Assembly (NCBI GenBank): GCA_963759125.1
Contig: CAVWXN010000005.1
Location: forward strand, 186,001-250,000
Length of the DNA stretch: 64,000 nt
Source of the DNA: JABDQA01 sp963759125
GTDB taxonomy: Bacteria > Desulfobacterota > Desulfobulbia > Desulfobulbales > Desulfocapsaceae
Direction of reading: 5' to 3'
This document shows, piece by piece, positions 8,407-18,173 of the stretch. The stretch's first letter is position 1. Every line of letters starts with the position of its first letter. The notes under the pieces were generated by a model. That model had not been told where the DNA came from. It was given only the letters and a program-made list of their open reading frames with translations, and searched no databases. A program made the translations under genes and the position numbers.

Positions 8407-9864
8407 TTAAAGGCCAGGATTTAAGTGCTTGAGGCTGGCATCGATTTCATCCACCAGAAGCCGCTCGAGTTCTTCATAGGTGCAGATCAGCACCTTCGTA
8501 TCTGCTTTTTTTGCCTCTTCGATGGAGTGATGGAAGGCGGACTCAGGCAGTGATCGGCCCGCGGGCAGCGCCTTCTCTGATGACCCTGGGAAATTTCGCC
8601 GGATGGGCGGTTGCCACACTCACGCACGGGGTGTGCTCTGCAAAACCAGGTCTGCACTGCTCAGCTCCGGCGACGGCCACTGCCCCATGGGGGTCGAGAA
8701 GATAACCAGTCTGTTCGAAGATGTTGTGCTATGGATTCAAGCGTCTGCTCATCCGAGACCGAGGTCGAAACAACGCCCTGGCGCAGTTTGCTGTGCAAAA
8801 TATCGTCAAACTGCACCGTGCCAAAATGTTCGAACTCCGTGACCGCCTTGTTGACCAGCGCCGTATCGCCGCTGCAGCGAAAGTAGAGGAAACGCCAAAA
8901 ATTATAGGGAATAACGATATCGATGGCCGAGGAAAGGCTTTGTTGAAGCGGTGACTTTTCAAAGATGCCGTCACTGAAAATGCGGTGCAGCGTTCTATTT
9001 TTATTGGTCGCACAGATAAACTCAATCGGCAGCCCCATCAACCTGGCCAGCTCGCCGCCGCAGAGATTCCCGAAGGCCCCTGCCGGAATCGAAAAGACCA
9101 GCGGGTCGCCGAGCCGCTCAACGGTTCTAAAATAGGCGTAAAAGTAATGGACTGTCTGCATCAGCACCCGACCGATATTGATCGAGTTGACACTTGAGAG
9201 CTTCAGCCGTTTTTTGAGCTGCTCATTGCCGAACAAGCGGGCCACGACAACATCGAGGTCGTCGCCACCGTTCCTGCAGTCTTGTACTTCAACCGGACAG
9301 ACGTTTCCGGCTCCGATGGTTGTCATCTGCAATTCCTGCTCCCGGGAAATCATCCCAGCCGGATAGAGCGGCCAACAGCAGATCCGTTTTTTACCCGCCA
9401 CCGCATAGGCGGCTGCTGGACCGGTATCTCCGGTAGTAGCCAGGATCAGCGACAACCGATCATCCGACTTCTCGAGAAAGTAGTCCATCAGCTCGATCAG
9501 AAAGCCCATGGCCACGTCCTTGAACGACAGTGTCGGGCCGTGAAAGAGCTCCATGATCCAGTTTCGCCCATCCTGTCCCGGCGAGACAAGGGGAGGGTCA
9601 GTCTGCTCGAAGGGTGCGAAACTGGCAGCCAGGAGACGCTCCAGGTCCTGTTTCGGGACGATCTCCGGATCGATGTAACAACTCATCACTTCCCTGGCCA
9701 GGGCAACATAGCCAAGAGATTTCCATTGCTCCAGCCGAGGCCCGGGACAGCCGGGGGACTGGATGGGGCACAAACAGGCCTCCATCTCCGGCGAAGCCCT
9801 GCAATACTGCCTGGTCAAACGGAACCGGCGAAGAGCCGCCCCGGGTCGAGTGATACATGATCAT
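8407..9864 (-). pseudogene. thrC: Threonine synthase, reading frame broken three times
   Basis: The PLP enzyme turns O-phosphohomoserine into threonine. The pieces follow in order in three frames: MYHSTRGGSSPVPFDQAV and GFAGDGGLFVPHPVPRL; then from LEQWKSLGYVAL through ELFHGPTLSFKDVAMGF (the PLP-lysine region), ATTGDTGPAAAYAV and IPAGAFGNLCGGELARLMG; then GYLLDPHGAVAVAGAEQ and TAHPAKFPRVI; then SAFHHSIEEAKKADTKV to the stop. Breaks lie near 9739-9746, 8716-8722 and 8545-8570, and each is solved by dropping one base. Net frame is restored to a family-sized protein of about 485 residues. The start has GGAGGAGGGAG overlapping the stop of the preceding gene. It is a young pseudogene or the product of sequence errors. 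Confidence 0.85.
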
Positions 9865-9868
9865 GGGC

Positions 9869-10836
9869 CTACTCCCTCCTCCCCGAACCGTCAAGTCCCT
9901 CGCAAACCGCCTTGGCGATCTGGATGTCCTGAACCGCCACGCCGGTGAGATCGGCGACCGTGATCTGGTCTTTTGCGGTGCGCCCCGGAACGCTGCCGTT
10001 GATGATTTGGCCCAGTTCGAGGATATTCTGTTCCTGCAGCTTACCGGCCTCGAGCGCTTTGCAGATTTCACCCCGTTCCCGGCATTGGGAGATACTGTCG
10101 GCAACCACCAGGTCCGCCCTGGCAAGAATATCCGGATCGAGTTCCTGTTTGAGCGGTGTGTCAGAACCCATGGCCGTGATATGGGTTCCCGGACGGACCA
10201 GATCAGCGGTCAGCAACGGTGATGGTCGAAGGAGTGGCGGTAACGATCAGGTTGCAGACGGAAGCAACCGCTGCCGCCTCGGATGTCGTCGTCACCGAGA
10301 AATCCTTCTTTCTCGAGAGAGATCCGGTAGTCTTCCAGCCGTTCCTCGCTTCGTCCCCAGACCACCAGGTCTCTGCAGGGGGTGAGGCTTCTCAGTTCAA
10401 GGGCCTGCATGCGGGCCTGAATACCGGTTCCAAAGATGCCGATGACCTCTATTTCCGGGGGAGCCAGATATTTTGCCGCAATCCTTCCGGCCACGGCTGT
10501 CCGGACGTCGGTTAAATATCCCTCATCTAACAGAATGGTCTGCAGCAGCCCTGTTGTCTGGGAAAACACCAGCATCAGGCCGGAGTTGGAGGGCAGCCCG
10601 AGGGCAGGGTTCTCATAAAAACCGGAGGCTATTTTTACCACGAAACAATCGTCATTTTTAATATAGCCGTATTTGATATGGGTATCTCCCGGAGGAGCCG
10701 CAAATGACATCTCACCCACCGGTGGAACCACGACCCGGTCAGCTGAATAAGCCCTAAACCCCTCTTCAATGAGCGGTCCGAAATCAATGCTTGCACAGAC
10801 TTCCTTGATCTGCTCGAGATTGATGATTCGTGTCAT
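9869..10836 (-). pseudogene. Ornithine cyclodeaminase/alanine dehydrogenase-like (mu-crystallin family), two frameshifts
   Basis: About 322 residues when repaired. The N-terminal part has YIKNDDCFVVKIASGFYENP, LLDEGYLTDVRTAVAGRIAAKYLAP and the NAD-binding GIFGTGIQARMQALEL. The frame then shifts near 10300 (continuing as FSVTTTSEAAAVASVCNLIV) and again near 10217-10225 (continuing as PLLTADLVRPGTHITAMGSD to the end). Dropping one base at each site restores the family sequence. Family members deaminate ornithine to proline or reduce imino acids, so the substrate cannot be assigned. It lies directly upstream of thrC, with overlapping translation signals, and probably shares its transcript. Confidence 0.8.
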
Positions 10837-10873
10837 GTGACCCGTCCTATCGCAATTATTGTCGACCTATCGA

Positions 10874-12709
10874 TCACTGCATTTTCTTGCGTTCCAGCTC
10901 ATCCCACCTGAGGTAAAGCTGTTCTACCTCCCGCCGGGCCTGGTCAAGCTGCTCCCAGATCGATTGCAGTTTGGCGGGGTCTGCTGCCAGGGCAGGGTCT
11001 TCTATCTTTTTTTCCAGTTCCTCACAACTCTGTTCACCGGCAAGGATCATTTCTTCCATCCGGTCATATTCAAGCTGGTCCAGATAGGAGAGCCGTCCCG
11101 GTTTTCTGCTTTTTTCGGTCGGCTTCTTTTTCTTTTCAACCTTTATATCCTCTCCAGGTTTACCGGCTCCCCCACTCACCGCACTAAGCCACTGCAGATA
11201 GTCGCTGAACATGGTTATTGCCCCGTCTTCAATGAATCCCAGGACCGCATCGCAGACGCTATCGAGCAGATAACGGTCATGGGTGACCAGAATAACAGCT
11301 CCTTCGAACTCCCGCAGGCTCTCCTCCAGCACATCCAGAGAAGCGATATCGAGGTCGTTGGTCGGTTCGTCGAGCAGGAGGATATCTGCCGGCTGCCGCA
11401 TCAGATCGGCAATCAGGATCCGGGCCTGCTCACCGCCTGAGAGGCTCCCGACCGGCGTGTCGAGCTGGTCCGGCCTGAACAAAAATCGTTTTGCCCAGGA
11501 CACCACATGGACCGAGCGGTCCCTGAATACCACTGCATCACCCTCCGGAGCCAGCGCCCTGCGCAAAGAAACCTGTTTATCCACCGTCCTGCGATCCTGG
11601 GTAAAGTTGACCACTGCCAGGTTGTCAGCAACCCTTACACTCCCATGTTGCGCCTGCGTTTCGCCCCGGGCGCAGGCGTAGAGTAAATTCAACAGGCTCG
11701 ACTTGCCGCACCCGTTTCTGCCCACCAGCCCGATTCTGGTACCCGGCGAAACGGTGAAACTGAGATCGCTGAACAGCTCCTTGCTGTCAACGGTCAAACT
11801 CAGGCTGTCGACTTCCATCAGCTTCTTGGTCTTTCTGCCGGTGGCGGTGAAATCGATACCAATATTGTGAGCCACACGATTTTGTTTTTTTACCGAATCA
11901 AGTTGGTCATGCAGGCGATAGGCCTCGTCAATGCGATATTTTGCCTTGGTAGTTCGGGCCTTGGGCCCCCTTCTCAGCCACTCCGTCTCACGCCTTAGCT
12001 TGTTGGCCAGCTTTTCTTCCAGTTTATGCTGTTGAGCCAGAAAATCTACTTTCTTCTCCAGAAAGCTGGAGTAGGTGCCATCAACCTGAAATGTCCCGGC
12101 AGGATAGGTCGCGGAAAGCTCGATAGTTCTGCTGGTGCAGTTCTCAAGAAACCGGCGGTCGTGGCTGACGACGATAAAGGTCGGGGGACTCAGGGGAGAA
12201 TTGCTGCCAATAAGTCGCTCCAGCCAGAGGATGCCCTCGATGTCGAGGTGATTGGTTGGCTCGTCCATCACCAGCAGGTCAGGAGCAGTGGCAAGCGCAC
12301 GACAAATTGAAAGCCTTTTGCGCCAGCCTCCCGACAACTGCGAAACCGGCATCTCCAGATCTTCGAGTTCAATCCTGCTGAGCAGCTCCTGGGCCCGGTT
12401 GAGTTTCTGGGCCTCTGGAAGCGGCGATGATTTCAGCGGTTCGAGCAGGTTGTCCAGGGGGCTCTGGTGCTCAAGAAATGTATCTTCCTGAGCCAGATAA
12501 CTGACGATAACGTTATTGCGCCTGTCGATGATACCACTGTCCAGATCCTCAAGATCACTGAGAATCTTGAGCAATGTCGATTTACCAGAGCCATTCGGAC
12601 CGATCAAGCCGACCCGGTCGCCATCATTGATGACCAGATCAAGATCTGAAAACAGTCTCTGAGCTCCGTAGGCCTTGCTTATTGATCTGCAGGAAAGTAG
12701 TGAGCCCAT
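10874..12709 (-). CDS. uup: ABC-F family ATPase (Uup-like)
   Basis: 611 residues with two ATPase domains on one chain and no membrane segments. Domain 1 has Walker A GPNGSGKST (about 37-45), signature LSGGWRKRLSI and Walker B LLVMDEPTNHLDIEG. The linker follows with the arginine-rich LRRETEWLRRGPKARTTK, typical of Uup. Domain 2 has GRNGCGKSS, LSGGEQARILIADLM and LLLDEPTNDLDI. A C-terminal charged coiled coil (about 520-611) is as in Uup, which binds DNA in E. coli. Such proteins act on ribosomes or branched DNA rather than in transport. Confidence 0.9.
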   Translation of the reverse strand: MGSLLSCRSISKAYGAQRLFSDLDLVINDGDRVGLIGPNGSGKSTLLKILSDLEDLDSGIIDRRNNVIVSYLAQEDTFLEHQSPLDNLLEPLKSSPLPEAQKLNRAQELLSRIELEDLEMPVSQLSGGWRKRLSICRALATAPDLLVMDEPTNHLDIEGILWLERLIGSNSPLSPPTFIVVSHDRRFLENCTSRTIELSATYPAGTFQVDGTYSSFLEKKVDFLAQQHKLEEKLANKLRRETEWLRRGPKARTTKAKYRIDEAYRLHDQLDSVKKQNRVAHNIGIDFTATGRKTKKLMEVDSLSLTVDSKELFSDLSFTVSPGTRIGLVGRNGCGKSSLLNLLYACARGETQAQHGSVRVADNLAVVNFTQDRRTVDKQVSLRRALAPEGDAVVFRDRSVHVVSWAKRFLFRPDQLDTPVGSLSGGEQARILIADLMRQPADILLLDEPTNDLDIASLDVLEESLREFEGAVILVTHDRYLLDSVCDAVLGFIEDGAITMFSDYLQWLSAVSGGAGKPGEDIKVEKKKKPTEKSRKPGRLSYLDQLEYDRMEEMILAGEQSCEELEKKIEDPALAADPAKLQSIWEQLDQARREVEQLYLRWDELERKKMQ

Positions 12710-12871
12710 TATCTAAAAAAGTAACTGAAATATAAGCTTAAGGTTCGATTTCATTTGAAAATTTGTCTGTTTAAGTGTATAAATATAGAAATATTCTGCC
12801 TAAGAGAAGAGATTTTCACAAGATGTGGAATATACAGACAAAAACTATAATTAACAAGAACCAGCCTGATC

Positions 12872-13828
12872 ATGGGTGATCGTTTCCATATTATCATCAC
12901 CGGAGAAGACGGCCACTCATCCTCATTTCAGTTCTCTCGAAAGAAAACCCTCCTGACGGCGACGGCCACCATTATCTTCATTGTTACCATTACAATTGCG
13001 ACCTTAATGGCAAGCGGATCGCTGTTCGAAAATCGCTATCTGAATCACAAGGTAGATGAACTCCAAAGCGATTTATCCGAGAAAGAACTTGTCGCCACTC
13101 ATTACCAGAAGCAGATCGAGTCTTTGATGAAGGAATACGAGTACAAACTCAACAATCAAAAGACCCATTACGATCTCGAGAACACCAATCTTCAGCTCGA
13201 AAACGTCAAGCTGATGAACAGCGCCATTAGTGGTCTGAATGCCCGCAGCGAGTTGATCGAATCTGTCATGAACAACATCGGTGTGGAGATCATAAGAAGC
13301 AATCCTGAAACGTCTGAAAACAGCGGAGGGCCTTTTATACCGGCCAACGATCCTCCCTATGATCAACTGATGAAGAAGGTGGACAGCTACCTGCGTACCA
13401 TTAAATATATGCCGCTGGGCAGACCCGTTGATGGGCTGATTACGTCAAAATATGGTAACAGAACCGATCCACTCAACAACAAGAAAGGCATCCATGAAGG
13501 GGTCGACATCAGAAGTAAACATGGTGAAAAAATCCGGGCCACCGCTGCTGGAGTCGTCGTCAAGGCTTTCAAAAACGGGGGCTACGGTAATTACGTGGAA
13601 ATCGACCACGGCAACGGCTACCACACCGTCTACGCCCATATGCAGAACTACCTGGTAAAAAGCGGCGAATCAGTCCAGCAGGGGCAGATTATCGGTCAGG
13701 TAGGAAGTTCTGGACGCTCCACCGGTCCTCATCTCCACTATGAGATCCGCCTTCATCAACACCCCGTGAACCCCACGAAATTTTTAAATATTGCGGACCT
13801 TTCCCATACGTTGACACTCGTCAATTAG
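12872..13828 (+). CDS. Membrane-anchored M23 murein endopeptidase with coiled coil
   Basis: 318 residues: a short cytoplasmic head, one transmembrane segment (about 27-48), a coiled coil (about 55-125), a linker, then an M23/LytM peptidase domain. Zinc ligands are visible as the H and D of KGIHEGVDIR and in GPHLHYEIR, with the core YGNYVEIDHGNGYHTVYAHM. This matches periplasmic endopeptidases that cut peptide cross-links in peptidoglycan. The bactofilin gene follows 4 bases later, a recurring pair in which the bactofilin positions the hydrolase through its cytoplasmic head. Confidence 0.92.
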   Translation: MGDRFHIIITGEDGHSSSFQFSRKKTLLTATATIIFIVTITIATLMASGSLFENRYLNHKVDELQSDLSEKELVATHYQKQIESLMKEYEYKLNNQKTHYDLENTNLQLENVKLMNSAISGLNARSELIESVMNNIGVEIIRSNPETSENSGGPFIPANDPPYDQLMKKVDSYLRTIKYMPLGRPVDGLITSKYGNRTDPLNNKKGIHEGVDIRSKHGEKIRATAAGVVVKAFKNGGYGNYVEIDHGNGYHTVYAHMQNYLVKSGESVQQGQIIGQVGSSGRSTGPHLHYEIRLHQHPVNPTKFLNIADLSHTLTLVN

Positions 13829-13832
13829 ACCG

Positions 13833-14240
13833 ATGTTCAAAACCAAGAACAACCTGGCAAAGCAGTTCCAGAAAGTTGAAAACGAAACCATCTCGTCCAT
13901 CGTCGATCAGAACATGACGATTAACGGCGAGCTGATTTTCAAAGGCAAAACCAGGATAGATGGTACCGTTAACGGCAACATTACCGGTGAACATTTGATC
14001 TTGAGTCAGTCCGGCAGGGTCAATGGTGATATCGAGGTTGCAACTTTTATCTGTCACGGCATCATAGAGGGCAATGTGATCGCTGATATGGTAACCGCTA
14101 GAAAAGGCAGTTCCATTCATGGAAAAGTGGCGACAGCAAATCTTGTGGTCGAACCTGGTGTCGCCCTGGATGGTGAGGTCAAAACCATCTCCGAATCAGG
14201 CACTGGCGAAAAAAAAGCAAGGCCATCCACCTTGGAATGA
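13833..14240 (+). CDS. Bactofilin
   Basis: 135 residues. The central beta-helix (about 25-115) shows the repeating hydrophobic pattern of bactofilins: INGELIFKGKTRIDGTVNGN, LSQSGRVNGDIEVATF, GIIEGNVIADMVTARKGSSI, HGKVATANLVVEPGVALDGE. The N- and C-terminal tails are polar. Bactofilins polymerise without nucleotide into filaments on the inner membrane. The spacing to the M23 gene (4 bases) implies one operon and a joint role in cell shape. Confidence 0.92.
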   Translation: MFKTKNNLAKQFQKVENETISSIVDQNMTINGELIFKGKTRIDGTVNGNITGEHLILSQSGRVNGDIEVATFICHGIIEGNVIADMVTARKGSSIHGKVATANLVVEPGVALDGEVKTISESGTGEKKARPSTLE

Positions 14241-14270
14241 GGGTAATTCTCTTCACCTGAAGAGATTATT

Positions 14271-14516
14271 ATGCCAACCATGCATGCAACAGGAATCGCC
14301 AATCGGCTTGTCTGTCCCACCTGCGGCAATGACGAGGTCTTCTTCGAACTTGCCAACGATGTCCTGCTCACCTCGCATTACACTCAGAACAGTGACGGCA
14401 GTTTCAGCCACGACAGTGACACGACTCAGATCAACGGCGATGTGTTGCTTTTCTGCGGTACCTGTCAGGAAGATCTGACCAAATACCACCAGCGTTTCAG
14501 GGAGATGATCTTTTGA
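14271..14516 (+). CDS. Small zinc-ribbon protein
   Basis: 81 residues. Two CxxC pairs, CPTC near residue 16 and CGTC near residue 63, would bind one zinc ion. Between them lies a stretch (DVLLTSHYTQNSDGSFSHD) that could form a beta hairpin. I do not recognise a named family. Its stop overlaps the TTG start of the next gene, so the two are coupled and probably work together. Confidence 0.6.
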   Translation: MPTMHATGIANRLVCPTCGNDEVFFELANDVLLTSHYTQNSDGSFSHDSDTTQINGDVLLFCGTCQEDLTKYHQRFREMIF

Positions 14517-15289
14517 CCGACCTGCCCCGGATCATCACTGACAACCAATCACTATTCGCCCACTACCAGGAACTGCAAGAAGGTGACATCATCTGCGGTC
14601 GGGTGCGCTTAAGACCGAAGGAGGAGTATCTGCTGCTTGATCTTTCCAGGCGCGGTATCATCGGCATTCCCTCCTTTATTTCCCAACTCTGCAGCAGATC
14701 CAAAACCTTACAGGCACGACTCTATGAGTGGGCCATGATTCCGGGAACCACAGTCATCTACACCATCCACGACCTGCTCGAAACGGTCAACCACTATGGT
14801 CGGGATGAAATCGATGAGGTGGTGGTCAAACTCGATGATAAAAACGGGGGACTCGGCATTTTCAAGTATCGATCAATCGAAGAGGTATATACCCAGTCGT
14901 CTCTGGGCCAGATTCCCTATCCGTATGTGGTACAGCCTTTTTTCGAAGCCTGCAGAGATGTGAGAATCATTGCCCTGGGCGACTACTGGGAAGCCTATGA
15001 GCGTCACAATACCGACAACTTCAGAAACAATCTGCATTGCGGGGGAGCAGCCAGGCCGGTGGAGATCACCGATGAACAGCACAATCTCTGCACCAGGGTT
15101 ATGGCCCAGAACGATTTTTACTATGCCCACCTTGATCTGCTGGTTACAAAGAGTGGCAGGAGTTTTCTGGGAGAGATCAATCTGCGGGGAGGCCTGCGTG
15201 GAGCACGAATCGCTCCTGATGACTATCGGCGCAGAATCAGAGCGATCGAAAAGATTTTCTGCGAGCGGGCAGTGGCAAAACGAAGATAA
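14513..15289 (+). CDS. ATP-grasp-like ligase (RimK-related)
   Basis: 258 residues, TTG start overlapping the preceding stop. The layout fits a small ATP-grasp enzyme: VVVKLDDKNGGLGIFKYRS (lysine and flexible glycine-rich loop), YPYVVQPFFEACRDVRIIAL (central strand with basic residues), ending in LDLLVTKSGRSFLGEINLRGG, where the glutamate and asparagine would hold magnesium as in RimK-type enzymes. The acceptor is unknown; peptide or amino acid ligation is typical of the fold. The link to the zinc-ribbon protein is seen only here. Confidence 0.6.
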   Translation: MTDLPRIITDNQSLFAHYQELQEGDIICGRVRLRPKEEYLLLDLSRRGIIGIPSFISQLCSRSKTLQARLYEWAMIPGTTVIYTIHDLLETVNHYGRDEIDEVVVKLDDKNGGLGIFKYRSIEEVYTQSSLGQIPYPYVVQPFFEACRDVRIIALGDYWEAYERHNTDNFRNNLHCGGAARPVEITDEQHNLCTRVMAQNDFYYAHLDLLVTKSGRSFLGEINLRGGLRGARIAPDDYRRRIRAIEKIFCERAVAKRR

Positions 15290-15291
15290 AA

Positions 15292-15322
15292 AAAGGGGAG
15301 ACCCGAAGCGGATCTCCCCTTT
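15292..15322. terminator. Bidirectional intrinsic terminator
   Basis: The arms AAAGGGGAGA (15292-15301) and TCTCCCCTTT (15313-15322) form a 10-bp stem. An A-run on the left gives U-runs on the minus strand, and TTTAAAA follows on the plus strand. It lies between the convergent ATP-grasp gene and dsrC and can serve both. Confidence 0.8.
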
Positions 15323-15344
15323 AAAATCGAAGGTGTATTTCTAA

Positions 15345-15665
15345 TTATACACAACCCGTCGGTTTCGGAAGGCCAGCCATTTTACATGCTCCCTTGCCCG
15401 GTCCTGACGGGAAAAGCTCGTAGATCCGCTTTAGCGGAAAACCGGTGGTCTTGGACAGAATACGTACCATAGGAGCGATACCGTTCTTCTTGTAGTATTC
15501 CTGCAGGGCGTCGATAACTTTCTGATGCTCGTCGGTCAGATCAGAGATACCTTCAGAGTTCTTTACATAGTCAACCCACTCTGAGTTCCACTCGTCCATA
15601 CCTTTGAGTAGGAAGCCGTCTTCATCTACCTGGAAGGATTTTCCATTGTGTTCTACTGTTGGCAT
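15345..15665 (-). CDS. dsrC: DsrC, dissimilatory sulfite reductase sulfur carrier
   Basis: 106 residues. The DsrC/TusE fold signature is clear: GFPLKRIYELFPSGPGKGAC followed by a short arm ending GCV. The two conserved C-terminal cysteines (about C94 and C105, 11 apart) that carry the sulfur as a trisulfide between DsrAB and the membrane complex DsrMKJOP are both present, which separates true DsrC from its relatives. It stands alone with its own promoter and terminator, as usual in sulfate reducers, where it is very highly expressed. It is the best single marker here of sulfur-based energy metabolism. Confidence 0.95.
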   Translation of the reverse strand: MPTVEHNGKSFQVDEDGFLLKGMDEWNSEWVDYVKNSEGISDLTDEHQKVIDALQEYYKKNGIAPMVRILSKTTGFPLKRIYELFPSGPGKGACKMAGLPKPTGCV

Positions 15666-15728
15666 TTCATACCTCCTTGATATTGTGATTCTTTAAGAAC
15701 TAGCAAAATTACTAGTAACAAAAAACGA

Positions 15729-15756
15729 TTACACATTAATAGTTACACATTAATAG
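15729..15756 (-). repeat. Two tandem 14-bp repeats in the dsrC leader
   Basis: TTACACATTAATAG occurs twice without a gap (15729-15742, 15743-15756), immediately downstream of the dsrC -10 box. Related TTACTA pieces flank it (near 15710 and 15840). The position at the start of the transcript suits an operator or a leader stability element. Confidence 0.6.
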
Positions 15757-15765
15757 TAATTGGCC

Positions 15766-15794
15766 TTAATACTATAGGCTCAACGGTTTGTCAA
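15766..15794 (-). promoter_or_regulatory. Sigma70-type dsrC promoter
   Basis: On the minus strand TTGACA (15789-15794), a 17-base spacer, then TATTAA (15766-15771), close to consensus. The start site would be near 15759, giving a leader of roughly 95 bases. This fits strong expression. Confidence 0.75.
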
Positions 15795-15855
15795 GTTAAT
15801 GAGCAATCATCTGCTCTAAAATTGCACAAACCCTATAACTTACTAATATAGTTAC

Positions 15856-16074
15856 TCATAATGGCTGAGTTATTGCAGTTGTTAGGAAAGACCGGATCAG
15901 GGAATGGCGGCCTTGAAATAGAGCCGGTCCGAGTTGACACAGAACCATGAAGTTGTGCGATTTTTCTTGCAGGATAACCTTATCCGAGGTAAATCCATCC
16001 CCGATCAACACCTTCTGGCAAGCTCTCATTTTCACTGTCAGTCTGCTCTTGAGATAGGGTCGCTGACCGAACAT
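15856..16074 (-). other. Possible small ORF, doubtful
   Basis: A 72-codon frame begins with ATG at 16074 and fills the space between the dsrC promoter region and ppiD. It has no clear ribosome site, no recognisable family and no membrane segment. It may be a decayed gene or chance. Nothing else is visible in 15795-16097. Confidence 0.2.
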
Positions 16075-16097
16075 AACATATTTGAATTTCTATACTT

Positions 16098-18006
16098 ATG
16101 CTTGAATTTCTAAGAAAACGAGCCCAATCAATCGTCATCCAGGCCATTGTCGTCATGATCGCCCTGGTCTTCATTTTCTGGGGCGTCGGTACCAACCTGA
16201 TGAATAAACAGGAAGCCGCCATTGTTGTCGACGATGAAGAAATCAGCTTTCAGCAGTTTCAGCAGGCCTACGATCAAGCCTATACCCAACTCGCCCAGCA
16301 ATTTGGAGGAACAGTGCCAAAAGGCCTGGCCGATAAGTCTCAATATCAAACAGCAGGTGATCAATCGGCTTACCCAGGAGGCGCTTCTCAGACAGGGCGG
16401 ACAGGAAATGGGGGTGATGGTCAGCAGCCAGGAGATGCAGGAAGAGATCGAAAACATGATCCAATTTCAGGACAACGGCAGTTTCGATATCGAGCGTTAC
16501 CGGACGATTTTGGCCTCCAATCGGCTTTCACCTGAAAAATACGAACAATCCCTGCGCTATGAACTGCTCGGTACGAAGACCATTGAAAATATTAGCGCCT
16601 TTTCCCAGACAGCCACCGAATTTGAGATAGAAGAACTCTACAACCTGGAGAAAGAGACGGTCTCGGTTTCCTACGCCGTGTTAGACCCCGACGCCTATGT
16701 TGACGCTGTCGAAGTAACCGAGGAGAACCTGGCAGAATGGTACGAGGCCAATGGCCAAAACTATAAAACCGAAAGAGAAGTCAAACTCGGCTACCTGCCG
16801 TTTCTCTACCAGGACATCGGCGCCAAAATAACCGTGGAAGATGACCAAATCAGCAGCTACTATGACCAGCATATAACCGAATACCAGATTCCTGAAAAGC
16901 GCCATGCCCGCCATATTCTCTTCAGGGCCAGCCCTGACGATCCAGAAGAGACCCATCAGCAACAGCAGGCCAAAGCAGAAGAAATTCTCGAAAAAGCAAG
17001 GAGCGGTGAGGACTTCGCCGAACTGGCCAAACTTCATTCTGAGGGGCCAACCGCGGTTACCGGTGGAGATCTCGGATTTTTCACCGAAGGTCAGATGGTC
17101 AAGCAATTCAATGATGCGGTCTTCTCGATGGATACCGGCCAGATAAGCGAAGTGGTCAAAACCGATTTCGGTTATCACATCATCAAGCTTGAGGAGATCC
17201 AGCTTGCCGGCGTCACCTCTCTAGAAGAGGCAAAGGAGCAGATCGTCAGCGCCCTGCAGCTCGAACAGGCCAAACCAATGGCCTTTCGATTGGCTAATTC
17301 GGCCTATGAATCAATTATCGTAGCAGGAAGCCTGGCGGCCTATCTGGAGCAACAATCGGATGCTCAGCTGGTTGAAACAGAGTTTTTCAAACGCAGCAGC
17401 CCTCCCTCGGGAGTCACCACCGATCCGGCCTTTCTAGACAGGGCATTCGAACTGCAGGAAAAGGAATTGAGTTCGATCATTGAAACCGGCGATGGCTATG
17501 TGATTATCACCGCCGAAGCGATCAAAGAACCTCAGACTCCTGCTCTGGCCGAGGTAAGAGGCGCGGTCGAGCAAGACTACCGGGCCGAGAAAGCCGCAGA
17601 AATGGCGAAACAAGAGGCGGAACAGCTGATCGCCGCAACCGGTGAGGACGCTTCGGCGTTCGAAAAGACTGCAGAAAGCAAGGGAATTGTTGTTGAAGAA
17701 TCGGGATCGCTGCTGAAAAACGATCCGAACCATTCGTCATCCTTTCCCCAGGCCCTGGTGGGCGATGCCTTCAGGCTTTCGCTGTCGGCCCCGGTCTCAT
17801 CTGAGCCAGGAATTGTCGACCGCAGCTATTATGTCTATCGTTTTAATGATCGGCGACCACCGGAAACTGCCATGAGCGCAGAAGATCGCGGCCGCTACAA
17901 AGAATTGCTCCTGCAATTCAAGCGGCAGCGGATTCTCGACGCCTGGCTGCGCAACAGACAGGCCGAAGCCGACATTCGCATCCATAAGAGTCTAGAAAAT
18001 TATTGA
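16098..18006 (+). pseudogene. ppiD: PpiD/SurA-type periplasmic peptidyl-prolyl isomerase, one frameshift
   Basis: Repaired length is about 635 residues, typical of PpiD. An N-terminal anchor (IVIQAIVVMIALVFIFWGVG) precedes the SurA_N-like chaperone region. After GLADKS the frame breaks near 16336-16341 and continues as LNIKQQVINRLTQEALLRQG; one extra base explains it. The parvulin domain reads KRHARHILFRA, ...GGDLGFFTEGQMVKQFNDAV and TDFGYHIIKLEE, and a long helical C-terminal part follows. The protein would assist folding of exported proteins at the inner membrane. The break may be a sequence error, since the remaining 560 codons are undamaged. Confidence 0.85.
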
Positions 18007-18173
18007 TACTTCCGCTGGGGCAATGGCACCATCTGCCGCTGCCCTCCCCTGGGCCCATGTATCTTCTGGGTCCGGTCATTGTTTTTTCGTTTATATCAGG
18101 TACAAACCGTGTTAAAGTAGCAGGTTGGCCCGATCTATTGATCGACTCAATTGCTATCTTCTAATCATCTGGG

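Noticed and set aside
8407..10836. Programmed frameshifting in thrC and the cyclodeaminase gene
   Set aside because: No slippery heptamers or stimulatory structures recur at the breaks, and five shifts in two metabolic genes have no precedent; mutation or sequence error is simpler.
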